64,000 nucleotides of DNA from Pseudomonas fluorescens (GTDB taxonomy: Bacteria; Pseudomonadota; Gammaproteobacteria; Pseudomonadales; Pseudomonadaceae). The notes under the pieces are model-generated. The model did not search any database. It saw only the letters and a program-made list of their open reading frames with translations, and had not been told where the DNA came from. Below, piece after piece: positions 47,712-58,468 of the stretch. A program made the position numbers and the translations under genes. Location: contig NZ_CABVHJ010000003.1 of assembly GCF_902497745.1 (NCBI RefSeq), forward strand, positions 108,192 through 172,191, given 5' to 3'. How positions within the stretch are numbered: position 1 is the stretch's first letter; each line of letters begins with the position of its first letter.

Positions 47712-50543
47712 TTAAATGGTGAACGCGTCTTGCAGGAGTTTTTCCTGCTGCTCGGCGTGCATCGATGCGTAACCACAAGCTGGGGCAGCAGAAGCCTCAC
47801 GGCCCGCGTACTCAAGTACGAGAGACTTGTCGAGGTTCGCAATACTGCGACGCAAGTGGTGCTGGCTGCAGTACCAGGCGCCCTGGTTCATCGGCTCTTC
47901 CTGACACCAAACGGCATTTTTGACGTTGGTGTATGGAGCCAGGACTTCTTTCAAGTCGTCCTCAGGGAATGGGTACAGCTGCTCGATACGCACGATGGCG
48001 ATATCTTCACGGCCTTCGGCACGGCGTTTTTCCAGCAGGTCGTAGTAGACCTTGCCGCTACACAGAACAACACGCTCGACCTTTTTCGGGTCCAGAGTAT
48101 CGATTTCCGGGATCACGGTCTGGAACGAACCTTCGGCCAGATCTTCCAGGGTCGAGATGGCCAGCTTGTGGCGCAGCAGCGACTTTGGAGTCAGAACGAT
48201 CAACGGCTTGCGCAGCGGACGAATCACCTGACGACGCAGCAAATGGTAGATCTGTGCTGGCGTGGTCGGTACGGCGACCTGAATGTTGTGCTCGGCGCAC
48301 AATTGCAGGTAACGCTCAAGACGTGCCGAGCTGTGCTCAGGGCCCTGACCTTCATAACCGTGTGGCAGCAACATGGTCAGACCGCATAGACGGCCCCACT
48401 TGTGCTCGCCGCTGGTGATGAACTGGTCGATTACAACCTGTGCACCGTTGGCGAAGTCGCCGAACTGGGCTTCCCAGATCACCAGCGCATCCGGCGTGGT
48501 GGTCGAGTAACCGTATTCGAACGCCAGTACCGCTTCTTCCGACAGGAACGAGTCGTACAGGTCAAAGCGTGGCTGACCGTCGTACAGGTGCTGCAGCGGA
48601 ATGTAGGTGCCCGCGTCTTTCTGGTTGTGCAACACAGCGTGACGGTGCGAGAACGTGCCGCGGCCGATGTCCTGACCGGTCATGCGGATCGGGTGACCTT
48701 CGAACGCCAGGGTCGCGTACGCCATGGTTTCGGCGTAACCCCAGTTGATCGGCAGGCCGCCGGCTTGCATCTTCTGACGGTCTTCGTAGATCTTCGAAAC
48801 CTGACGCTGAACCACGAAGCCTTCCGGAATTTCCAGCAGCTTGGCGGACAGTTCTTGCAGGGTCTTCAGATCAAAGCGAGTGTCGTGACGCGCAGTCCAG
48901 GCGTGGCCCAGATACGGACGCCAGTCCACGAACAGCTCTTTGTTCGGCTCTTTGACCAGCGATTTCACTACGTGCAGACCGTTGTCCAGCGCGTTGCGGT
49001 ATTCGTCGACTTTCGCCTGAACACGCTCTGCGTCCAGCACACCGCCCTGGGTCAGACGATCAGCGTACAGCTCACGGGTAGTGCGCTGCTTGGTGATCTG
49101 CTGATACATCAGAGGCTGGGTGCCGCTTGGCTCGTCGGCCTCGTTGTGGCCGCGACGACGGTAGCAGACCAGGTCGATCACCACGTCACGCTTGAACTGC
49201 ATGCGGTAGTCGATGGCCAGCTGGGTCACGAACAACACGGCTTCCGGATCATCACCATTCACATGGAGGATCGGCGCCTGGATCATCTTCGCAACGTCGG
49301 TGGCGTACTCGGTGGAACGCGAGTCCAGCGGGTTGCTGATGGTGAAACCGACCTGGTTGTTGATCACGATGTGCACGGTACCGCCGGTCTTGAAACCGCG
49401 GGTCTGCGACATCTGGAAGGTTTCCATGACCACGCCCTGACCTGCAAATGCAGCGTCACCGTGGATGGAGATCGGCAGAACCTTCTCACCGGTCGGGTCG
49501 TTACGACGATCCTGACGGGCGCGAACCGAACCTTCTACCACCGGGGAAACGATTTCCAGGTGGGACGGGTTGAACGCCATGGCCAGGTGAACTTCACCGC
49601 CGGCGGTCATCACGTTGGACGAGAAGCCCTGGTGATACTTAACGTCACCGGAACCCAGCTCGACCTTCTTCTTGCCTTCGAACTCGTCGAACAGCTCGCG
49701 CGGGTTCTTGCCGAAGGTGTTGACCAGTACGTTCAGACGGCCACGGTGGGCCATGCCGATGACGACTTCCTTGGTGCCGTAGGAACCGGAACGCTGGATC
49801 AGTTCGTCGAGCATCGGAATCAGGCTTTCGCCACCTTCCAGACCGAAACGCTTGGTGCCCGGGTATTTGGTGCCCAGGTATTTTTCCAGGCCTTCACCGG
49901 CAGTCACGCGCTCAAGCAGGTGGCTCTTGATGTCGGCGGAGTACGTCGGACGACCACGCACGCTTTCCAGACGCTGCTGGAACCACTGGCGCTGCTCGGA
50001 ATCGGTGATGTGCGTAAATTCAGCGCCGATGGTGCGGCAATATGTCTGCTGCAACGCTTCGTGAATTTCGCGTAGGCTCGCTTCCTCTTTGCCGATGAAC
50101 AGGTCGCCGGCACGGAAGGTCGTATCAAGATCGGCATTGGTCAAGCCGTAATGATTGATCGACAGGTCTGCAGGTGCAGGACGCTGCCACAGCCCCAGCG
50201 GGTCAAGCTGGGCTGCCTGGTGGCCACGCATACGGTAGGCCTGGATCAATCGCAGCACTTCAACTTGCTTCTTCTCGTGCTCACTGCTCACGCTGCCGGC
50301 GGAAACCGGTTGGGCGCGGCGCTGGTTCTTTGCCAGCAGCACGAAATGATCGCGAATTGTCGAGTGCGAAACATCAGTGGCAGAGTTGCCGTCGGCAGGC
50401 AACTTCTGAAAGTAGGTGCGCCACTCTTCTGGCACAGCGTTAGGGTCGTGCAGGTAGAGCTCATAAAGCTCTTCCACATAGGCAGCGTTTCCACCTGAAA
50501 GGTAGGCGCTGTTCCACATGCGCTGCATCACGCTTTCTTGCAT
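47712..50543 (-). CDS. sucA: 2-oxoglutarate dehydrogenase E1
   Basis: The thiamine-diphosphate E1 subunit decarboxylates 2-oxoglutarate. At 943 aa it has normal length. The N-terminus binds E2 (SAYLSGGNAAYVEELYELYL). Cofactor-binding segments include GMAHRGRLNVLVNTFGK, ISIHGDAAFAGQGVVMETF and HIVINNQVGFT; the C-terminal domain has EAQFGDFANGAQVVIDQFI. ATG 50543 gives MQESVMQRMW as in relatives. A 251-base leader with stem-loops precedes it. Confidence 0.98.
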   Translation of the reverse strand: MQESVMQRMWNSAYLSGGNAAYVEELYELYLHDPNAVPEEWRTYFQKLPADGNSATDVSHSTIRDHFVLLAKNQRRAQPVSAGSVSSEHEKKQVEVLRLIQAYRMRGHQAAQLDPLGLWQRPAPADLSINHYGLTNADLDTTFRAGDLFIGKEEASLREIHEALQQTYCRTIGAEFTHITDSEQRQWFQQRLESVRGRPTYSADIKSHLLERVTAGEGLEKYLGTKYPGTKRFGLEGGESLIPMLDELIQRSGSYGTKEVVIGMAHRGRLNVLVNTFGKNPRELFDEFEGKKKVELGSGDVKYHQGFSSNVMTAGGEVHLAMAFNPSHLEIVSPVVEGSVRARQDRRNDPTGEKVLPISIHGDAAFAGQGVVMETFQMSQTRGFKTGGTVHIVINNQVGFTISNPLDSRSTEYATDVAKMIQAPILHVNGDDPEAVLFVTQLAIDYRMQFKRDVVIDLVCYRRRGHNEADEPSGTQPLMYQQITKQRTTRELYADRLTQGGVLDAERVQAKVDEYRNALDNGLHVVKSLVKEPNKELFVDWRPYLGHAWTARHDTRFDLKTLQELSAKLLEIPEGFVVQRQVSKIYEDRQKMQAGGLPINWGYAETMAYATLAFEGHPIRMTGQDIGRGTFSHRHAVLHNQKDAGTYIPLQHLYDGQPRFDLYDSFLSEEAVLAFEYGYSTTTPDALVIWEAQFGDFANGAQVVIDQFITSGEHKWGRLCGLTMLLPHGYEGQGPEHSSARLERYLQLCAEHNIQVAVPTTPAQIYHLLRRQVIRPLRKPLIVLTPKSLLRHKLAISTLEDLAEGSFQTVIPEIDTLDPKKVERVVLCSGKVYYDLLEKRRAEGREDIAIVRIEQLYPFPEDDLKEVLAPYTNVKNAVWCQEEPMNQGAWYCSQHHLRRSIANLDKSLVLEYAGREASAAPACGYASMHAEQQEKLLQDAFTI

Positions 50544-50794
50544 GCTTGGTCACCCTCGGTTAGGGGAACACCATCGATGTCGACACCGAGCAAACTTGCA
50601 GAAGTCCGAATGCAGCGACTAAAACAAGCCACTTAGGATCACACTGATAGTCCGGGTACCAGCCCGGATGCCCCTGCTTGTCTCATTTCTTCAAAATAAG
50701 AGCCGCAGCTTATGGCTACTGCTCTGGTTATAGCCATGACGCGGGTTGAAGCCCGCGCCACAGCCTCTACGGTGCAGCGGTTACAGCAGCTGAA
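50544..50794 (-). ncRNA. sdhB-sucA intergenic region; candidate structured sucA leader
   Basis: On the minus strand there are stem-loops GCGGG/CCCGC (50741-50756) and CCGGG/CCCGG (50652-50667), plus further short self-complementary stretches. Their lack of T-runs argues against ordinary terminators. An RNA named sucA-II has been described upstream of sucA in Pseudomonas; the position fits, but I could not verify the consensus. sucA may be expressed both from sdh read-through and from a promoter here. Confidence 0.5.
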
Positions 50795-51499
50795 TCACAC
50801 GCCACTCGAAAGCAGCATGTTACGGATGTGACCGATGGCCTTAGTCGGGTTCAGGCCTTTCGGACATACGTTGACGCAGTTCATGATGCCCCGGCAGCGG
50901 AATACGCTGAACGGGTCATCGAGCGAAGCCAGACGCTCGTTGGTCTTGGTGTCACGGCTGTCTGCCAGGAAGCGATAGGCTTGCAGCAGCGCAGCTGGAC
51001 CCAGGAACTTGTCCGGATTCCACCAGAAGGACGGGCAAGAGGTCGAGCAGCAAGCGCACAGGATGCACTCGTACAGACCGTCGAGCTTTTCACGCTCTTC
51101 TGGCGACTGCAGACGCTCGATGGCCGGAGCCGGCGTGTCGTTCTGCAGGTAAGGCTTCACCTTCTCGTATTGCTTGTAGAAGATGCTCATATCGACAACC
51201 AGGTCACGGATAACCGGCAAACCTGGCAGCGGACGAACGATCAACTTGTTACCTTTTACAACGGCGGACAGCGGCGTGATGCACGCCAGACCGTTCTTGC
51301 CGTTGATGTTCATGCCGTCGGAGCCGCAGACGCCTTCACGGCAAGAGCGACGATAGGAGAAACCCTCGTCCTGCTCTTTGATCAGGGCCAGCACGTCCAG
51401 CACCATCAGGTCTTTACCACCGGTATCGACCTGGAATTCCTGCATGAACGGCGCAGCGTCCTGATCAGGGTTGTAGCGATAAACACTGACTTTCAACAT
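50795..51499 (-). CDS. sdhB: succinate dehydrogenase iron-sulfur subunit
   Basis: SdhB carries the three Fe-S clusters linking FAD to quinone. The 234-aa protein shows the 2Fe-2S ligands in SCREGVCGSDGMNINGKNG, 4Fe-4S ligands in CILCACCSTSCP and 3Fe-4S ligands in CRGIMNCVNVCPKG. I chose ATG 51499 (MLKVSVYRYNP) with AAGGG upstream; an in-frame GTG at 51508 is also close. It starts 11 bases after sdhA. Confidence 0.98.
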   Translation of the reverse strand: MLKVSVYRYNPDQDAAPFMQEFQVDTGGKDLMVLDVLALIKEQDEGFSYRRSCREGVCGSDGMNINGKNGLACITPLSAVVKGNKLIVRPLPGLPVIRDLVVDMSIFYKQYEKVKPYLQNDTPAPAIERLQSPEEREKLDGLYECILCACCSTSCPSFWWNPDKFLGPAALLQAYRFLADSRDTKTNERLASLDDPFSVFRCRGIMNCVNVCPKGLNPTKAIGHIRNMLLSSGV

Positions 51500-51510
51500 G
51501 GCGGTCACCC

Positions 51511-53283
51511 TTAATAAGTCCGGACTTTAGGTTCGAAAGTCGGAACAGTCTTCGGCGAGAAGTTCACGGCACGCTTGGTGACGCGCTTGTCACCCGGGAA
51601 GTACAGGGTGTGGCACAGCCAGTTTTCGTCGTCACGATCTTCGAAGTCTTCACGGGCGTGAGCACCGCGCGACTCTTTACGTACTTCGGCAGCGATGGCG
51701 GTAGCTTCAGCCACTTCCAGCAGGTTTTGCAGTTCCAGCGCTTCGATACGGGCAGTGTTGAACGCCTGCGACTTATCGTTGATCTTCACGTTGGCAATGC
51801 GGGTACGCAGGTCAGCAAGCTGAGCGATACCTTTCTGCATGTATTCGCCGGTACGGAATACGCCGAAGTAGTTCTGCATGCAGCTTTGCAGCTCGCGACG
51901 CAGGGTAGCGACGTCTTCACCATCGGTACGGTTGTTCAGTGCGTTCAGACGCGACAGGGCAGCTTCGATATCGGCTTCGGTAGCGTCGTCGTATTCGATG
52001 CCGTCGGTGAGCGCCTTTTCCAGGTGCAGACCAGCAGCGCGGCCGAATACCACCAGGTCGAGCAGCGAGTTGCCGCCCAGACGGTTGGCACCGTGTACCG
52101 ATACGCAAGCCACTTCACCTACCGCAAACAGACCAGGAATGATCTGATCCACGCCTTCGGCGTTCTGGGTGATCGCCTGGCCGTGAATGTTGGTGGCAAC
52201 GCCGCCCATCATATAGTGGCAAGTCGGAACAACCGGAACCGGCGCAACAACCGGGTCAACGTGAGCGAAAGTCTTCGACAGTTCGCAGATGCCTGGCAGA
52301 CGGCTGTGCAGCACTTCCTCGCCCAGGTGGTCGAGTTTGAGCATTACGTGGTCGCCATTCGGACCGCAACCGTTGCCGGCGATGATTTCTTTAACCATCG
52401 AGCGAGCAACCACGTCACGACCGGCAAGGTCTTTGGCGTTCGGAGCATAACGCTCCATGAAACGCTCGCCGTGCTTGTTGATCAGGTAACCACCTTCACC
52501 ACGGCAACCTTCTGTAACCAGTACACCGGCGCCGGCGATACCGGTCGGGTGGAACTGCCACATTTCGATGTCTTGTACCGGCACGCCAGCACGCAGAGCC
52601 ATGCCGACGCCGTCACCGGTGTTGATCAGGGCGTTGGTGGTGGAAGCGTAGATACGACCTGCACCGCCGGTAGCCAGTACGGTGGCCTTGGCGCGGATGT
52701 AGGTGGTTTCGCCGGTTTCGATGCAGATCGCGATCACACCGACGAATTCGCCTTCCTGGTTTTTCACCAGATCGACAGCGTAGTACTCGTTCAGGAACGT
52801 AGTACCGGCTTTCAGGTTGCCCTGATAAAGGGTGTGCAGCAAGGCGTGACCGGTACGGTCGGAAGCAGCGCAAGTACGTGCAGCCTGACCGCCTTTACCG
52901 TAATCCTTGGACTGACCACCGAATGGACGCTGATAGATACGGCCTTGCTCGGTACGCGAGAACGGCAGACCCATGTGGTCCAGTTCGAAAACGGCAGCCG
53001 GGCCTTCCTGACACATGTATTCGATAGCGTCCTGGTCACCGATGTAGTCGGAACCCTTGACGGTATCGTACATGTGCCAGCGCCAGTCATCGTTCGGGTC
53101 AGCGGACGCGATCGCGCAAGTGATGCCGCCTTGGGCGGATACAGTGTGCGAGCGGGTCGGGAAGACCTTGGTGATCACGGCAGTCTTGTGACCACCCTGT
53201 GCCAGTTGCAGCGCAGCGCGCATGCCGGCACCGCCACCACCAATAATGATGGCGTCGAAAGAAATCGTTGGAATGTTAGCCAT
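51511..53283 (-). CDS. sdhA: succinate dehydrogenase flavoprotein subunit
   Basis: SdhA oxidises succinate to fumarate. The 590-aa protein has the FAD dinucleotide-binding [14 protein letters not shown] near residue 16 and the covalent-FAD His in [12 protein letters not shown]. Substrate-site residues lie in [20 protein letters not shown], with the catalytic Arg in [19 protein letters not shown]. It follows sdhD by three bases and precedes sdhB. Confidence 0.98.
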   Translation of the reverse strand: MANIPTISFDAIIIGGGGAGMRAALQLAQGGHKTAVITKVFPTRSHTVSAQGGITCAIASADPNDDWRWHMYDTVKGSDYIGDQDAIEYMCQEGPAAVFELDHMGLPFSRTEQGRIYQRPFGGQSKDYGKGGQAARTCAASDRTGHALLHTLYQGNLKAGTTFLNEYYAVDLVKNQEGEFVGVIAICIETGETTYIRAKATVLATGGAGRIYASTTNALINTGDGVGMALRAGVPVQDIEMWQFHPTGIAGAGVLVTEGCRGEGGYLINKHGERFMERYAPNAKDLAGRDVVARSMVKEIIAGNGCGPNGDHVMLKLDHLGEEVLHSRLPGICELSKTFAHVDPVVAPVPVVPTCHYMMGGVATNIHGQAITQNAEGVDQIIPGLFAVGEVACVSVHGANRLGGNSLLDLVVFGRAAGLHLEKALTDGIEYDDATEADIEAALSRLNALNNRTDGEDVATLRRELQSCMQNYFGVFRTGEYMQKGIAQLADLRTRIANVKINDKSQAFNTARIEALELQNLLEVAEATAIAAEVRKESRGAHAREDFEDRDDENWLCHTLYFPGDKRVTKRAVNFSPKTVPTFEPKVRTY

Positions 53284-53286
53284 GAC

Positions 53287-53655
53287 TCAGATACCCCAGA
53301 GAATCTGCACACCCCAGACGAAGTAAGCGAACATCGCGATGCCGCAAACTGCCTGGAAAAGGAAACGTACTGCGGTCGCGGACTTGCCCAGCGCCATTGG
53401 CGTCAGGTAGTCGGTCGCGATGGTCCACATGCCGACCCAGGCGTGAGCGCCAAGGGCAACGAGGGCCAGCAGACTGAAGATACGCATCCCGTTGTGAGCG
53501 AACAGGCCGTGCCACTGGTCGTAGCCAATGCCCGGATTCGCTGCAAGGTATCCGATCAGGAAGATGAAATAAGCCGCGAGAACAACCGCAGACACACGTT
53601 GCGCCATCCAGTCATAGAGGCCCGAACGCGAAAGGTTCGTAACGCTGGTTACCAT
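53287..53655 (-). CDS. sdhD: succinate dehydrogenase membrane anchor SdhD
   Basis: A 122-aa anchor with three hydrophobic helices. It begins MVTSVTNLSRSGLYDWMAQR and contains GAHAWVGMWTIATDY with the conserved His and Asp-Tyr of the quinone/haem site. AGGAG seven bases before the ATG fixes the start. It overlaps the sdhC end by seven bases. Confidence 0.96.
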   Translation of the reverse strand: MVTSVTNLSRSGLYDWMAQRVSAVVLAAYFIFLIGYLAANPGIGYDQWHGLFAHNGMRIFSLLALVALGAHAWVGMWTIATDYLTPMALGKSATAVRFLFQAVCGIAMFAYFVWGVQILWGI

Positions 53656-54023
53656 ATCCAAACTCCTGCCAGAACGATCAGCACCACGGAAATGGCGATG
53701 ATGATTTTCGAGCCCAGGCGGCCGCCTTCCAGCGTCTCACCGATGCCCATGTCCATGATCAAGTGGCGCACACCGGCTACCAGGTGATACAGCAGAGCGG
53801 ACAGGAGGCCCCATGCTACGAACTTGGCCAGCGGGCTGGTCAAGCATGCCTTCACTTCGGCAAAACCTTCCTCGGAACCCAGAGACTTGCCCAATGCATA
53901 AAGCATGAAGCCGATACCCAGGAAGAGGATGATGCCGGAAACACGGTGAAGAAACGACGTAACGCCGGTGATGGGGAGTTTGATGGTCCTTAGGTCTAGG
54001 TTTACAGGTCGTTGGCTTTTCAC
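53649..54023 (-). CDS. sdhC: succinate dehydrogenase cytochrome b556 subunit SdhC
   Basis: A 124-aa membrane anchor with three helices that binds haem b and quinone with SdhD. It has SQRPVNLDLRTIKLP at the N-terminus, SFLHRVSGIILFLG and LYHLVAGVRHLIMDMG, which holds the haem-ligand His. GTG at 54023 is taken as start because it matches the usual N-terminus; the ribosome-binding site is poor and a TTG at 54056 is the alternative. It is the first gene of sdhCDAB. Confidence 0.95.
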   Translation of the reverse strand: MKSQRPVNLDLRTIKLPITGVTSFLHRVSGIILFLGIGFMLYALGKSLGSEEGFAEVKACLTSPLAKFVAWGLLSALLYHLVAGVRHLIMDMGIGETLEGGRLGSKIIIAISVVLIVLAGVWIW

Positions 54024-54157
54024 GGCTTTTTTTTCACACTGAAGAGCCCCTAACAATCAGGGCAAAGTTGTTGGGGAGTGCACTGGTCAGGTAACCACCA
54101 CCCAGGGATGCGACCCCCAATAAAGCAGGCCCAAAAGCCCTTGGCGGTCGGTGGCCG

Positions 54158-54186
54158 AGTATAGACAGTTAGGTTACTAATGACAA
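54158..54186 (-). promoter_or_regulatory. sigma-70 promoter of sdhCDAB
   Basis: On the minus strand TTGTCA (54181-54186) and TATACT (54158-54163) are separated by 17 bases. The transcript would have a leader of about 125 bases before sdhC. Confidence 0.72.
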
Positions 54187-54300
54187 CGCAATCACCTACC
54201 CCAAATAGCTGATTGCACAAGTCGTATAAAAGGCGTAAATGGCAGTCAATTTCGAGGAAAAAGTGCGCTTAAAGCCTTCTGGAGCAAGACTTTAGGCAAA

Positions 54301-54328
54301 TTGACATTCGAATTTATCTCACTATAGT
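54301..54328 (+). promoter_or_regulatory. sigma-70 promoter of gltA
   Basis: A consensus TTGACA (54301-54306) and TATAGT (54323-54328) are 16 bases apart, about 50 bases before the gltA ATG. It lies in a 362-base region divergent with sdhC, where the sdh promoter is also found. Confidence 0.78.
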
Positions 54329-54385
54329 GGTGCGGGCCCTGCGTGGGGGGTCTGTCTGATGGTTCAAGCATAAATAGGAGGCCAC

Positions 54386-55675
54386 ATGGCTGACAAAAAA
54401 GCGCAGTTGATCATCGAGGGCGCAGCCCCCGTCGAGCTGCCCATTTTAACCGGCACCGTTGGTCCCGATGTAATCGATGTTCGGGGCCTGACGGCCACGG
54501 GCCGCTTCACTTTCGACCCTGGTTTCATGTCGACCGCCTCGTGCGAATCGAAGATCACCTATATCGACGGCGACAACGGCATTCTGTTGCACCGCGGCTA
54601 CCCGATCGAACAGCTGGCTGAAAAGTCGGACTACCTGGAAACCTGCTATCTGCTGCTCAACGGCGAACTGCCGACCGCAGAACAGAAGGCCCAGTTCGTC
54701 AGCACCGTGAAAAACCACACCATGGTTCACGAGCAGCTGAAAACCTTCTTCAACGGTTTCCGTCGCGACGCCCACCCAATGGCCGTCATGTGCGGTGTAG
54801 TCGGCGCCCTCTCGGCCTTCTACCACGACTCCCTGGACATCAATAACCCGCAGCATCGCGAAATCTCCGCGATCCGCCTGGTTGCCAAGATGCCGACCCT
54901 GGCAGCGATGGTTTACAAGTACTCCATGGGCCAACCCATGATGTACCCGCGCAACGACCTGACGTACGCGGAAAACTTCCTGCACATGATGTTCAACACT
55001 CCGTGCGAGATCAAACCGATCAGCCCGGTGCTCGCCAAGGCCATGGACCGGATCTTCATCCTCCACGCCGACCACGAGCAGAACGCATCGACTTCTACTG
55101 TGCGTCTGGCCGGTTCTTCGGGTGCCAACCCGTTCGCCTGTATCGCCGCCGGTATCGCCGCACTGTGGGGCCCTGCCCACGGCGGTGCGAACGAAGCCGT
55201 TCTGACCATGCTTGACGAGATTGGCGATGTGTCGAACATCGACAAGTTCATCGCCAAGGCCAAGGACAAGAACGATCCGTTCAAACTGATGGGCTTCGGT
55301 CACCGCGTTTACAAGAACCGCGACCCTCGCGCGACTGTAATGAAGCAGACCTGTGACGAAGTGTTGAAGGAACTGGGCATTAATAACGATCCGCAACTCG
55401 AACTGGCGATGCGCCTGGAAGAGATTGCGTTGACTGACCCGTACTTCATCGAACGCTCGCTGTACCCGAACGTCGACTTCTACTCGGGGATCATCCTCAA
55501 GGCGATCGGCATTCCGACCAGCATGTTCACTGTGATTTTCGCGCTGGCACGTACTGTTGGCTGGATCTCCCACTGGAAAGAAATGCTCTCCAGCCCGTAC
55601 AAGATTGGCCGTCCGCGCCAGTTGTACACTGGCTACGAGTCGCGTGACATTACCAAGCTGGAAGACCGCAAATAA
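54386..55675 (+). CDS. gltA: citrate synthase (type II, hexameric)
   Basis: GltA condenses acetyl-CoA and oxaloacetate to start the TCA cycle. The 429-aa protein has the type II N-terminal beta domain and active-site His residues in [14 protein letters not shown] and [14 protein letters not shown], plus the catalytic Asp in [15 protein letters not shown] stands six bases before ATG. It is transcribed away from the sdh-suc genes. Confidence 0.98.
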   Translation: MADKKAQLIIEGAAPVELPILTGTVGPDVIDVRGLTATGRFTFDPGFMSTASCESKITYIDGDNGILLHRGYPIEQLAEKSDYLETCYLLLNGELPTAEQKAQFVSTVKNHTMVHEQLKTFFNGFRRDAHPMAVMCGVVGALSAFYHDSLDINNPQHREISAIRLVAKMPTLAAMVYKYSMGQPMMYPRNDLTYAENFLHMMFNTPCEIKPISPVLAKAMDRIFILHADHEQNASTSTVRLAGSSGANPFACIAAGIAALWGPAHGGANEAVLTMLDEIGDVSNIDKFIAKAKDKNDPFKLMGFGHRVYKNRDPRATVMKQTCDEVLKELGINNDPQLELAMRLEEIALTDPYFIERSLYPNVDFYSGIILKAIGIPTSMFTVIFALARTVGWISHWKEMLSSPYKIGRPRQLYTGYESRDITKLEDRK

Positions 55676-55711
55676 GACCTGTCTTGCGATAACGTCTTAA
55701 AGTTGTACCGG

Positions 55712-55746
55712 GAACGGCCTCTATTTATAAAGGGGCCGTTTTTGTT
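55712..55746 (+). terminator. terminator of gltA
   Basis: ACGGCC and GGCCGT with an inner CTCT/AAGG extension form a hairpin around an AT-rich loop, followed by five T. Confidence 0.85.
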
Positions 55747-55774
55747 TGTTTGTTTGGGTTTGGGATTTGGGGGC

Positions 55775-56708
55775 ATATCCGTTGCTGCGGTTATGGCTGC
55801 TTAGGGTTCCGCCCTTACGGCGGGTCACTTTTTCCAAACGCCGAAAAAGTAACCAAAAAGGCTCGCCCCGGCGTACGGCACTTCGCTGAGGCTCAGTGTT
55901 CCCTCGCTACGGTGTCCATCCGGGGGCATCGCCTACGGTTTGCTTCGCTGCACCTCCTCTCGATGTATGCGGCTGCGCCGCACGGCGCTTCGCGCCTACC
56001 CCCGGATGAACACCTCCGCTCGGCCTGCCGATGGGGCAAAAAATCAAAAGCCAAAGCCAAAGCAAGATCAAAAGCCAGATCAAGAGCCCCTCACCCTAGC
56101 CCTCTCCCGGAGGGAGAGGGGACTGATTGAGGTGTTTGGGGGAGCTACGCCGACGTGCGATACCGCGTTGAACTCAGGCTTTGAAAAGCACCGAAATCAG
56201 CACCCTCTCCTTCCACTCCCGGAGGGAGAGGGGACTGATTGAGGTGTTTGGGAGAGCTACGCCGACGTGCGATACCGCGTTGAACTCAGATTCTGAAAAG
56301 CTCACAAATCGGCTCCCTCTCCCTCGGGAGAGGGCTGGGGTGAGGGGCAGCAACAACGCAAATCAAAAGCCGAACATCCGCTCTTAACCACTCAATAGGC
56401 CGAGTGTCAGCTCGCCTGCTCTTGATCTTGATCTGTAAGGCGACGTCGGAAGGCTGAGTGGAGGGATTGATCCGGGCGTGGGAGCGCAGCGACCGTTTGG
56501 CGAAGCCAAACACAGCGAGAGGAGGTGCAGCGAAGCAAACCGTAGGCGCTGCGCCCGGATCGATTCCGGAGCGAAGGGACCCCGAGCCCCAGCGAGCGGG
56601 CTGTACGTAGGTGCAAGCGTTTTTTGCTTGCTTTTTTTGGCGTTTGAAAAAAAGTGAGTCGCCGTAAGGGCGAAACCCTAAGCCGCCGTTACCGCAGCAA
56701 CGGATATA
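55775..56708. repeat. compound inverted-repeat island between gltA and actP
   Basis: The outer arms 55775-56032 and 56440-56708 are inverted copies of one roughly 260-bp unit. Both begin ATATCCGTTGCTGCGG and share TTAGGG(T)T(C/T)CGCCCTTACGG, CACTTTTT, AACGCC and GCCTACGGTTTGCTTCGCTG. Between them is a third CCCTCACC-type element (56088-56348) with an 80-base direct duplication (56109 and 56221, offset 112 bases). No ORF in the region looks real. The unit resembles dispersed repeats of other Pseudomonas genomes; no transposase is present. Confidence 0.8.
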
Positions 56709-56748
56709 CACCCAATAAAAAACACACCAAAGTCCGATAACCGCCCAC

Positions 56749-56780
56749 AAAAAATGCCCCGATCTCTCAACCGGGGCATT
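56749..56780 (-). terminator. terminator of actP
   Basis: AATGCCCCG and CGGGGCATT form a nine-pair stem; on the minus strand it is followed by six T. Confidence 0.88.
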
Positions 56781-56809
56781 CAGCACAACATTACAAAACC
56801 ATCAAACCA

Positions 56810-58468
56810 TCAATGCGAAACCGCCCCACTCGCCCCCAACCCCGTCTGCGAACGCACAAACTGCGGGAAGAACAGCGCCCGCTCGTTATCCGCAGCCGCC
56901 GACTTGTCAGTGATCGAGAAGAACCAGATCCCCACAAAGGCAATGATCATCGAAAACAGCGCCGGATACTCGTAAGGGAAGATCGCCTTCTCGTGATGCA
57001 GAATCTGCACCCAGATGGTCGGGCCAAGGATCATCAAGCCAACCGCACTCACCAGACCCAACCAGCCGCCAATCATCGCACCACGAGTGGTCAGCTTCTT
57101 CCAGTACATCGAAAGCAGCAGCACCGGGAAGTTACAGCTAGCCGCGATCGAGAACGCCAGGCCCACCATGAAGGCAATGTTCTGGCTTTCGAACAGGATG
57201 CCCAAGCCAATCGCCAGCACCGCCAAGGCAATGGTGGTGATCTTCGAGACACGAATCTCGTCCTTCTCGTTCGCCTTGCCCTTCTTGATCACACTGGCAT
57301 ACAGGTCGTGAGAAACCGCCGAAGCACCCGCCAGAGTCAGACCGGCGACAACCGCCAGAATGGTCGCGAACGCCACCGCCGAGATAAAGCCGAGGAAAAT
57401 ACTGCCACCGACCGCGTTGGCCAGGTGCACCGCCGCCATGTTGTTGCCGCCCAACAGCGCGCCAGCCGCATCTTTGAAGGCCGGGTTAGTGCTGACCAGC
57501 AGGATCGCGCCGAAGCCGATGATGAAGGTCAGGATGTAGAAGTAACCAATGAAGCCAGTGGCGTAGAGCACGCTCTTGCGAGCTTCTTTTGCGTCACTCA
57601 CGGTGAAGAAGCGCATCAGAATGTGTGGCAGGCCAGCGGTACCGAACATCAGCGCCAGACCCAGCGAGAAGGCCGAAATCGGATCTTTGACCAGACCGCC
57701 CGGGCTCATGATCGCTTCGCCTTTGGCGTGAACCTTGATCGCCTCGGAGAACAGCGTGTTGAAGTCGAAGCCTACGTGCTTCATCACCATCAGCGCCATG
57801 AACGAGGCGCCGGACAGCAACAGCACAGCCTTGATGATCTGTACCCAGGTGGTCGCCAGCATGCCGCCGAACAGCACGTACATGCACATCAGCACACCGA
57901 CCAGAATCACCGCGACGTGGTAGTCCAGACCGAACAACAGCTGAATCAGCTTGCCGGCACCGACCATTTGCGCGATCAGGTAGAACGCCACCACCACCAG
58001 CGAACCGCAGGCCGACAGGGTGCGGATCTGGGTTTGCCCGAGGCGGTAGGACGCCACGTCGGCGAAAGTGTATTTACCCAGGTTACGCAGGCGCTCGGCG
58101 ATCAGGAACAGGATGATCGGCCAGCCCACCAGGAAGCCGATCGAGTAGATCAGGCCATCGTAGCCGGAGGTGAACACCAGTGCGGAAATCCCCAGGAAGG
58201 ACGCCGCCGACATGTAGTCACCGGCAATCGCCAGACCGTTCTGGAAACCGGTGATCTTGCCGCCCGCCGCATAGTAGTCGGCCGCCGAGTTGTTTTTCTT
58301 CGAGGCCCAGTAGGTGATGTACAACGTCGCGCCAACGAAGGCGACGAACATCAGGATCGCCGGAATGTTCAGCGGCTGTTTGGCCACCTCCCCCGTCAAT
58401 GCATCCGCCGCCCAGACACCCGGTGCGAACGCTGCAACACTCAATAAAGCCAGTAGACGCCGGATCAT
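56810..58468 (-). CDS. actP: cation/acetate symporter
   Basis: ActP is a sodium:solute symporter that takes up acetate and related short acids. The 552-aa protein has a cleavable N-terminal signal-like helix and about thirteen further membrane spans. Typical segments are [34 protein letters not shown] and [21 protein letters not shown]. Its ATG overlaps the upstream DUF485 stop as ATGA. Gene order actP-yjcH-betX is the same as PA3234-PA3236 in P. aeruginosa. Control by a CrbS/MxtR-type system is expected from relatives. Confidence 0.96.
   Translation of the reverse strand: MIRRLLALLSVAAFAPGVWAADALTGEVAKQPLNIPAILMFVAFVGATLYITYWASKKNNSAADYYAAGGKITGFQNGLAIAGDYMSAASFLGISALVFTSGYDGLIYSIGFLVGWPIILFLIAERLRNLGKYTFADVASYRLGQTQIRTLSACGSLVVVAFYLIAQMVGAGKLIQLLFGLDYHVAVILVGVLMCMYVLFGGMLATTWVQIIKAVLLLSGASFMALMVMKHVGFDFNTLFSEAIKVHAKGEAIMSPGGLVKDPISAFSLGLALMFGTAGLPHILMRFFTVSDAKEARKSVLYATGFIGYFYILTFIIGFGAILLVSTNPAFKDAAGALLGGNNMAAVHLANAVGGSIFLGFISAVAFATILAVVAGLTLAGASAVSHDLYASVIKKGKANEKDEIRVSKITTIALAVLAIGLGILFESQNIAFMVGLAFSIAASCNFPVLLLSMYWKKLTTRGAMIGGWLGLVSAVGLMILGPTIWVQILHHEKAIFPYEYPALFSMIIAFVGIWFFSITDKSAAADNERALFFPQFVRSQTGLGASGAVSH

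Noticed and set aside
46536..48389. Plus-strand open frame (617 aa) opposite sucB and sucA
   Set aside because: It crosses two recognised genes and shows no family motif, signal peptide or ribosome-binding site.
51610..53787. Long plus-strand open frame (725 aa) opposite sdhA and sdhD
   Set aside because: Its translation is low-complexity and spans several well-defined genes on the other strand.
56109..56310. Two 80-base direct repeats that might suggest a CRISPR-like array
   Set aside because: There are only two copies, the spacing is irregular for CRISPR, the repeats are too long and no cas genes are nearby.
55750..56786. Short open frames in the repeat island (126, 100 and 166 aa)
   Set aside because: They are translations of the inverted repeats themselves, with no ribosome-binding sites or conserved domains.
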